From CAZOLI01 sp964580675 (GTDB taxonomy: Bacteria > Planctomycetota > MHYJ01 > CAYXQY01): DNA of 11,267 nt. Shown here piece after piece: positions 6,823 through 11,267 of the stretch. The stretch's first letter is position 1. Each line of letters begins with the position of its first letter. Under the pieces are notes generated by a model. The model ran no database searches, was not told where the DNA came from, and worked only from the letters and a program-made list of their open reading frames with translations. The stretch is taken from contig CAZOLI010000067.1 of the NCBI GenBank assembly GCA_964580675.1, positions 1-11,267 on the forward strand. The letters are read 5' to 3'. The translations under genes and the position numbers were made by a program.

Positions 6823-6830
6823 AAAGGAGG
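6823..6830 (+). promoter_or_regulatory. Shine-Dalgarno-like AAAGGAGG placed 30 nt before the DUF58 start
   Basis: The best ribosome-binding sequence in this gap is AAAGGAGG, but no ATG, GTG or TTG follows at normal distance. An ATT at 6838 (7 nt on) would open a 7-codon frame that ends in TAA at 6859-6861, overlapping the DUF58 ATG as TAATG. The sequence could be a relic, a site for a tiny coupling ORF with a rare start, or coincidence. Confidence 0.25.
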
Positions 6831-6860
6831 CCGCAGAATTCACACATATTTCTCATTGTA

Positions 6861-8177
6861 ATGCTATATCCCAGCCGACTTTTCCTGTACCTTCTTGCGG
6901 TCTGCTGCGGTACGGCGTTTCTTCCCGTTTTTTATCCCGTCACGGGGACGCTTGTTGCCGGCCTGTCAAATTTCATCCTGGTCTCGGCCGGCATCCTCGA
7001 CTTTATTCTGACGGAACCGGTTACTCCCGACCAGGTTCGTTTCGACCTGCCGGAGGAGATGGGGGTCGGCCGAAGGAAAACCATCACGGGAACAGTCACA
7101 TCCCTCAATAGTCTTTCGGTATTATTTCAGGTTCGAATTTTTACAACTCCGGGTCTCGATCCTCAGCAAACCGTCTGGGACCTCGAACTGACACCGGGCG
7201 ATGATACGGATTTTGAGACCTCCGCACGTGCGGTAGAACGGGAACAGGCCCGCGTGGGACCGGTGCAGTTCCGTCATCGCGGAATCCTCGGGCTACTGGT
7301 GTTCCGGGACGAGATCGAGGTGGCCGGCAACGTCAATATCACCCCGGACATCCAGGACATCAAGAACAAAGAGCTCCAGATCCATCAAATCGTAAACCTC
7401 ATTTCCGGCGCAAAAACACAAAAACAACGGGCCACGGAAGGAGAATTTGATTCCTTGACCGACTACAACCGCGGCATGGACCCGCGAAAAATTGACTGGA
7501 AAGCCAGTGCCAAACATTACCGGATGCTCACCAGAAAGTACCGGCTTGAGCAAAACCACCACATATATCTCGCACTGGACACCGGCCGTCTGATGGGCAC
7601 AAAGGCGGAAGGTCTAACGAAATTGGATTATGCCATCAACTCTGCCCTTCACCTCGCGTTTCTGGCGTTGAGCGTCGGGGATCAAGTCGGTATGCTCGGG
7701 TTCGATAGCGACATGGTGGAGTTCGTGACTGCCAGCAAAGGGATGACTCAATTCGAAAATCTTACTGAGCGGGCCAACACACTGAAAGATTCGGACTGTG
7801 AAACGAATTTTATGAGAGCATTCCGGATGTTTGACCAGAAACAGAAACGGCGTTCTCTTCTGGTCGTGTTTACGGATTTCGTGGACCGGGTGTCGGCCTC
7901 ACTCTGCCTGGAAGCCCTGACGTTCGTCCAGCAGAGTCACGTGGTTCTGTTTGTCGCATGCCAGGACGTGGAACTGCAATCGTCCTTTCAGGAAGAACCG
8001 GACGAACTGCTCGACGTTCATCAGCAGAACGAAGTGTTTCGCCTCCTGTCGGAACGCAAAAGAGTTATTCGCGAGATGGAACGCCTCAATATCTCAACGA
8101 TCGACACGGACGTGCGGAAGATAACACCGTTGCTATTGAATCGTTACCTGGAGATGAAAACGGCCCAACAAATTTAA
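6861..8177 (+). CDS. DUF58 family protein (vWA-like partner of MoxR)
   Basis: This 438-residue protein has two N-terminal membrane segments (7-25 and 33-50), an extracytoplasmic or beta-rich middle part (about 55-165) and the cytoplasmic DUF58 domain. The DUF58 signature is clear: GEFDSLTDYNRG (194-205), then DPRKIDWKASAK (207-218), and a strand ending LALDTGRLM (237-245). This last is the position of the metal-binding loop of the vWA-like fold, where the usual DxSxS is DTGRL. A later strand, LLVVFTDFVD (333-342), is also typical. DUF58 proteins act with MoxR ATPases, and the two genes are adjacent in most bacteria. The start MLYPSR matches the usual beginning of the family. It has no well-placed Shine-Dalgarno sequence but overlaps a preceding TAA as TAATG. 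It is the last gene of the operon and lies 26 nt from a convergent gene. Confidence 0.93.
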   Translation: MLYPSRLFLYLLAVCCGTAFLPVFYPVTGTLVAGLSNFILVSAGILDFILTEPVTPDQVRFDLPEEMGVGRRKTITGTVTSLNSLSVLFQVRIFTTPGLDPQQTVWDLELTPGDDTDFETSARAVEREQARVGPVQFRHRGILGLLVFRDEIEVAGNVNITPDIQDIKNKELQIHQIVNLISGAKTQKQRATEGEFDSLTDYNRGMDPRKIDWKASAKHYRMLTRKYRLEQNHHIYLALDTGRLMGTKAEGLTKLDYAINSALHLAFLALSVGDQVGMLGFDSDMVEFVTASKGMTQFENLTERANTLKDSDCETNFMRAFRMFDQKQKRRSLLVVFTDFVDRVSASLCLEALTFVQQSHVVLFVACQDVELQSSFQEEPDELLDVHQQNEVFRLLSERKRVIREMERLNISTIDTDVRKITPLLLNRYLEMKTAQQI

Positions 8178-8203
8178 CGGACCCTCCCGCAATTTTTCTT
8201 CCC

Positions 8204-8623
8204 TTATTCGCTACTTTGATCGTTCGATCGAAACTCTCTCCTTGCCTGTGGTGTAAGAAGCATTGCCACCGGAAATCCTAACAAAACCTCAATGAACACC
8301 GTGACCACGGTAAACGTTCGAAGAGAGGGATTTTCGTAATGTTTCCAGAAGAACTGCACACTCATCTGACCCGTTCCGTGGTACAGAACATAGCCATACA
8401 GGCCGAGAAGAACTATCATCACAAACCCACAAACGCCGATCGTCCAGTTTCTCGCGGTGGGGTTGTGCCGTACGAGGTGGTGTCCCGCCCAGAACATCAG
8501 AAGAAACGTAAAATCAACACGGAGCGAATGAGAAAGCAGAAATTGAATAGCAATGGTTAACAGGCTCACAACACCCATGACCTGAAAATATCGCCCGACG
8601 ATTTTTCCGACGTCCTTCACCAT
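8204..8623 (-). CDS. small four-TM membrane protein of unknown function
   Basis: This 139-residue protein has four hydrophobic segments at about 12-30, 36-51, 61-81 and 104-123, short charged loops and a polar tail (LLTPQARREFRSNDQ). The pattern 'GHHLVRHNPTARNW' before the third segment and 'MLLTPQARREF' at the end is common in small, uncharacterised bacterial membrane proteins, but I cannot name a family with confidence. It is convergent with the DUF58 gene, separated by 26 nt without a recognisable hairpin terminator, and is encoded on the same strand as the ankyrin gene, 233 nt beyond that gene's stop. The start at 8623 has only a weak ribosome-binding sequence. GTG at 8620 and ATG at 8578 are alternatives; the latter would shorten the first hydrophobic segment. 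Confidence 0.7.
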   Translation of the reverse strand: MVKDVGKIVGRYFQVMGVVSLLTIAIQFLLSHSLRVDFTFLLMFWAGHHLVRHNPTARNWTIGVCGFVMIVLLGLYGYVLYHGTGQMSVQFFWKHYENPSLRTFTVVTVFIEVLLGFPVAMLLTPQARREFRSNDQSSE

Positions 8624-8682
8624 GTCGATCCAGTTCTATTTCCTTTTCTTATGGAAGGAGATATGAGACCGCTCGTTTCGGT

Positions 8683-8835
8683 TCAGGACACAGAGGCGGT
8701 GAAATAGGCGGATACCGTATCCCGGTGAGAGCATCGCCGAAGATGAATAAGGTTGTTGATGTCAGAATAAGGGATGGGTTCTTCAAAAATGAAACAGTCT
8801 CCTAGGTCGAGAGGGGGCTGGTCACCAATGATCAA
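8683..8835 (-). CDS. possible 50-residue ORF or remnant after the ankyrin gene
   Basis: On the minus strand, directly after and in the same frame as the ankyrin stop codon, 57 codons are open to TGA (8685-8683). The first usable start is TTG at 8835-8833, giving a 50-residue peptide containing LDLGDCFIFEEPIPYSDINN. The composition is protein-like and unlike the lysine-rich ankyrin tail. There is no Shine-Dalgarno sequence before the TTG. An open run of this length has roughly a 6-7% chance in random sequence, so it may be nothing, a decayed gene, or a small gene ahead of the four-TM gene. Confidence 0.2.
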   Translation of the reverse strand: MIIGDQPPLDLGDCFIFEEPIPYSDINNLIHLRRCSHRDTVSAYFTASVS

Positions 8836-8856
8836 ATTTCGGGGCGTGGACGTGAC

Positions 8857-10950
8857 TTATTGCGCACGCAGGTGGTCAATCGTTATTTTCCGAATCACCT
8901 CCCGAATTCGTTTTCGCACTTCCGGATTGTCGTGATTTCGGTTTTTCTTCAGAATCGGAAGGCTTTTTTTGCCCCAGGTTCGTAATTTTTTCATCGCCTT
9001 TTCTCGGGTCGTAATTTTTTTGTCGCCCAGGCGTTTAATTTGATGCCGTATTGATTTTGCCGTCTTCTTTTTCGGGTCCGGAAAATTCTGTTCGACAAAT
9101 GTTTTGATCCGTTTTTCACGATGTTTCTTCAGTAACTTGATGATGTTTTTAAACCTATCGAGCTTCAGCTTTTTGTTCAACTTCCTGCGATATTGTTCCG
9201 GAAGATCCTCGATACGGTCCACACCCATCTGTTTCAGGTATCGTTTGACGGTCTTTTTTCGGCTTTTATATTTTTCCCGGGTTGCTTTTAATATCTGAGA
9301 GGATGTTCCCTTTTTTCCGGGAAGAAAAATTTTGGCATCGTGCTGCAGGAGTATTTTGACGATTTTTTTGTTTCCCTGTTTTGCTGCTTCCCGCAGGGCG
9401 GATTGGTGTCCGTCCTCCTTTGGCACATCCGGTTTCGCGCCGTGTTTCAGGAGAAGTTTGACGATATCCATTCGATTTTGCTCGGCTGCCTCCGGAAGGG
9501 GAGAATAACGGGCGTTTATGTTCGGATTCGCTCCGGCATCGATTAATGCCTTTGCGATTTCCCGTTTTTTGGTTTTCGAAAGAGCACAGTATCCGCGTTT
9601 GTCCACGTGGTTTGGATTTGCCCCGTGGTCCAGTAACGAGTTAACGATTTCCGTATGGCCCTTCTTTACCGCCACCATCAATGGAGTTCTACCGACCCGG
9701 TTCGTGACCTCAGTTTCGGCACCGGCCTCCAGTAATATATTGACAATTTCACCAAGTCCCTGTGTGGCTGCCTCGTACAATGCCAGCCCATGCTTTCCGG
9801 ACAGATCCGCTCCGTTTTCCAGCAGAAACTCGACGATCTGTTTATGTCCCCGTTTTGACGCCTTACTCAGTGCGCTCTTATGTTCCTCCGAAAGAATGTT
9901 TACGTCCGCTTTGTTTTTTACGAGGATCTTTACGGCGTTCAGGTGTCCCTTTTCCGCTGCCTTCATCAGAGCCGTTCGGTCTTCCTCATCACGAACATTC
10001 GGTCGGGCGTTTGACGAAAGAAGTGTACTGATGATGTCCGTATGGTTGTTGGTGGCGGCCAGGAACAGGGCCATCCGCCCCCGGTCGTCCGACACGTTTG
10101 GATCGGCTCCTTTTTGCAGTAGCATTCTGGCCGTTTCTCGTTTTCCATGCTTCGACGCGACCATCAGAGCGGTGGTTCCACGAATGTCGGAAACATCCGG
10201 GGAGAGTTCATTCTGTTGAAGGTGCGATTTTACGTCACTCTTATGGCCATTCTTTGCGGTGTTCAATATTGTTTGAAGGGTGCTTCTATCAACAATTGTT
10301 ACTTCTGATTGTTCGGCGTTAAACGACCGGTTTTCCTTCTTGCTGTAGGCGGTATTGATGCGAGATTCGACAAAATCAGCGAGATCCCGGGCGATTGGAC
10401 GAATTTGAGAAGGGTTATCCGTGGCGTTTTCAGGGAACGTAAGCGCCGTCAGGAAAAAACGAATCAGATCACCACGGTTTTGATAACGGGACCGAAAATT
10501 TGTGTTATGTGGATAGGCAAACGATATAATCACGGAATCCCGGGCGGCAAATAGAACCCCCTCCTCACCAGCCACGTCAAATCGGACGGTTATTTCTCCG
10601 TCTTCGGGTGATCGGGTGGCCGATAGGTCGGTGCCAAAGAGGGATTCGTACTGAATGTTCGGCGCGTCAAATGAAGGGGATAGTGTTCCCGTAAGCGGTG
10701 ATTCTCCAATACATCTCTGTTCGGGCTGGTTATGGTTGTACTTCTCGAGCAATCGAATGGTAATGTTCCGGCTGATGCTGATTGGTTTTTTCTGGAATTT
10801 ATACGTTTTCTTGCTGGACTTATCGGGTTTGCCCTTTTTTTCCTGTGCACTGCATGGGAGAACCCCGCTGATAAATAGAATTGCGGGGATAAGTAGAAGG
10901 ATCGATATGGTTCGATACGTGGTTGAATTCAGGGTTTGAACGAAGGTCAT
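8857..10950 (-). CDS. exported ankyrin-repeat protein with HEAT-like basic C terminus
   Basis: The protein has 697 residues. Residues 1-35 are a signal peptide (hydrophobic core 14-31, likely cleavage after A35 in CSA-QEK). Residues 36-220 are a domain I do not recognise (beta-rich around 117-147, helical around 158-200). Residues about 225-545 hold nine clear ankyrin repeats plus a degenerate first one; examples are TALMVASKHGKRETARMLLQ (260-279) and TPLMVAVKKGHTEIVNSLL (422-440). One repeat (about 451-480) is shortened. Residues 550-697 are extremely basic (52 Lys/Arg against 15 Asp/Glu in 147 residues) and finish in a HEAT-like segment, LGDKKITTREKAMKKL (641-656), of the kind common in planctomycete-type proteins. 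Ankyrin and HEAT solenoids bind proteins; no catalytic motif is visible. It probably acts in the periplasm or outside the cell. The ATG at 10950 has no Shine-Dalgarno sequence but sits properly before the signal peptide. Confidence 0.92.
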   Translation of the reverse strand: MTFVQTLNSTTYRTISILLLIPAILFISGVLPCSAQEKKGKPDKSSKKTYKFQKKPISISRNITIRLLEKYNHNQPEQRCIGESPLTGTLSPSFDAPNIQYESLFGTDLSATRSPEDGEITVRFDVAGEEGVLFAARDSVIISFAYPHNTNFRSRYQNRGDLIRFFLTALTFPENATDNPSQIRPIARDLADFVESRINTAYSKKENRSFNAEQSEVTIVDRSTLQTILNTAKNGHKSDVKSHLQQNELSPDVSDIRGTTALMVASKHGKRETARMLLQKGADPNVSDDRGRMALFLAATNNHTDIISTLLSSNARPNVRDEEDRTALMKAAEKGHLNAVKILVKNKADVNILSEEHKSALSKASKRGHKQIVEFLLENGADLSGKHGLALYEAATQGLGEIVNILLEAGAETEVTNRVGRTPLMVAVKKGHTEIVNSLLDHGANPNHVDKRGYCALSKTKKREIAKALIDAGANPNINARYSPLPEAAEQNRMDIVKLLLKHGAKPDVPKEDGHQSALREAAKQGNKKIVKILLQHDAKIFLPGKKGTSSQILKATREKYKSRKKTVKRYLKQMGVDRIEDLPEQYRRKLNKKLKLDRFKNIIKLLKKHREKRIKTFVEQNFPDPKKKTAKSIRHQIKRLGDKKITTREKAMKKLRTWGKKSLPILKKNRNHDNPEVRKRIREVIRKITIDHLRAQ

Positions 10951-11267
10951 GAGTTGTGTGAAAAATTAAATACCGAATTAGAGAAATGGGTCTAATTTCA
11001 TTTGGCATTTCATTAGATGCGTTGCACGAAAAAAAAGTTCCATGTGATCGTGACCGGATGCTTCCGTCTGTTTTTTCTCGTCCGTTTTTCAAAAGAATAC
11101 AGGAAAACGCAAATTTCATTGTTGTTCCGGTCCAACTGCTATTTGTTTTGCTCCGCGCTTGTCTGTTTTCAGGAGAACCGGGGCCATTCACATCGGCGTT
11201 TTGGGTGACACCAAGGGCGGATCGCGTTAAACCATACCCAGTATGCTGTAGAATGCATTACGTATTT
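10951..11267. other. upstream region of the ankyrin gene, no gene seen
   Basis: The stretch is AT-rich near 10960-11020 and contains several T-runs on the plus strand around 11070-11090. No ORF in it has coding character: the longest plus-strand frame (11017-11208) is cysteine- and phenylalanine-rich, lacks a ribosome binding site and resembles no protein. A minus-strand TTTAAT (10970-10965) could be the -10 element of the ankyrin gene, leaving a leader of only about 8 nt. A short perfect inverted repeat, CATAC-CCA-GTATG, lies near the right edge. Confidence 0.5.
10976..11017. repeat. three ATTAGA elements upstream of the ankyrin gene, possible operator
   Basis: AATTAGA (10976-10982) and its exact complement TCTAATT (10991-10997) form a 7-bp inverted repeat with an 8-nt spacer. 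A third copy, ATTAGA, lies at 11012-11017, and the octamer ATTTCATT occurs twice between copies two and three. The group sits just upstream of the TTTAAT -10 candidate of the ankyrin gene, where a regulator would bind. AT-rich sequence makes such repeats easier to get by chance. Confidence 0.3.

Larger units (their letters stand above)
1528..8177 (+). other. predicted six-gene operon: SpoIIM, zinc-ribbon TM, DUF4129, DUF4350, MoxR, DUF58
   Basis: Six genes run in the same direction with gaps of 12, 73 and 91 nt and overlaps of 4 and 38 nt. I see no internal hairpin followed by a T-tract and no strong internal promoter. The order and families match a widespread MoxR-DUF58 membrane cluster. One transcript starting near 1485 would be sufficient. 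The gap before the DUF58 gene is the likeliest place for extra regulation. Confidence 0.75.

Noticed and set aside
8178..8203. A bidirectional terminator between the convergent DUF58 and four-TM genes
   Set aside because: The 26-nt gap has a T-run but no hairpin arms, so I do not call a terminator.
8663..8707. A 14-codon ORF (MRPLVSVQDTEAVK) after AAGGAG
   Set aside because: The ribosome binding site is only 2 nt from the ATG, the peptide is very short, and there is no downstream gene on that strand to regulate.
9330..10200. Regularly spaced similar sequence about every 99 nt, resembling a repeat array
   Set aside because: The period is that of 33-residue ankyrin repeats in a coding frame; the DNA copies are diverged, so it is neither a CRISPR nor a satellite.
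9518..10219. A 233-codon plus-strand frame opposite the ankyrin gene
   Set aside because: The repetitive Ser/Phe/Ala-rich translation is the mirror of the ankyrin repeat codons; the minus strand has clear repeats and a signal peptide.
11017..11208. A 63-codon plus-strand frame at the right end
   Set aside because: It has no ribosome binding site, its Cys/Phe-rich composition is unlike a protein, and it shows no family resemblance.

Overview
This 11.3 kb window looks like the chromosome of a bacterium of intermediate GC content, most likely from the Planctomycetes-Verrucomicrobia-Lentisphaerae group. Two things suggest this. One protein carries an N-terminal CxxC...CxxC zinc ribbon of the MJ0042 style (CPECG ... 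GKDVKCSNC), which is very common in planctomycete membrane proteins. A secreted ankyrin protein ends in a HEAT-like 'LGD...TREKAMKKL' segment that is also typical of that group. This is an inference from protein style; there is no rRNA or other marker gene here.

Layout. Bases 1-347 are mostly non-coding, with at best the 3' tail of a gene entering from the left and one 20-codon ORF behind a good ribosome binding site. An RDD-family membrane protein (348-1355, minus) diverges from six tightly packed plus-strand genes (1528-8177). These are a SpoIIM/DUF95 membrane protein, a zinc-ribbon plus multi-TM membrane protein, a DUF4129 protein, a DUF4350 protein, a MoxR AAA+ ATPase and a DUF58 protein. 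Facing the end of that operon is a small four-TM protein of unknown function (8204-8623, minus). Next comes a 233-base gap, then a 697-residue exported ankyrin-repeat protein (8857-10950, minus). The right 317 bases hold its upstream region and no convincing gene.

How the genes fit together. MoxR ATPases are usually encoded beside a DUF58 partner, and in many phyla the pair sits with DUF4350, DUF4129, SpoIIM/DUF95 and RDD proteins. The members here are all membrane-anchored except MoxR. The DUF4129/DUF4350 and DUF4350/MoxR genes overlap, which suggests coupled translation and a stoichiometric complex. A reasonable model is a membrane complex with an extracytoplasmic part (DUF4350) and cytoplasmic helical tails (DUF4350 and DUF4129), remodelled by MoxR-DUF58. 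The function of this cluster type is not well established. No transglutaminase gene, a frequent companion of such clusters, is present.

The most interesting points are: the apparent homology between the cytoplasmic tails of the DUF4129 and DUF4350 proteins; the zinc ribbon with a charged linker fused to the GPDPase-type membrane domain; the exported ankyrin protein with a strongly basic HEAT-like tail; and inverted repeats in the two promoter-bearing intergenic regions. I saw no tRNA, rRNA, CRISPR array, insertion sequence or phage gene.
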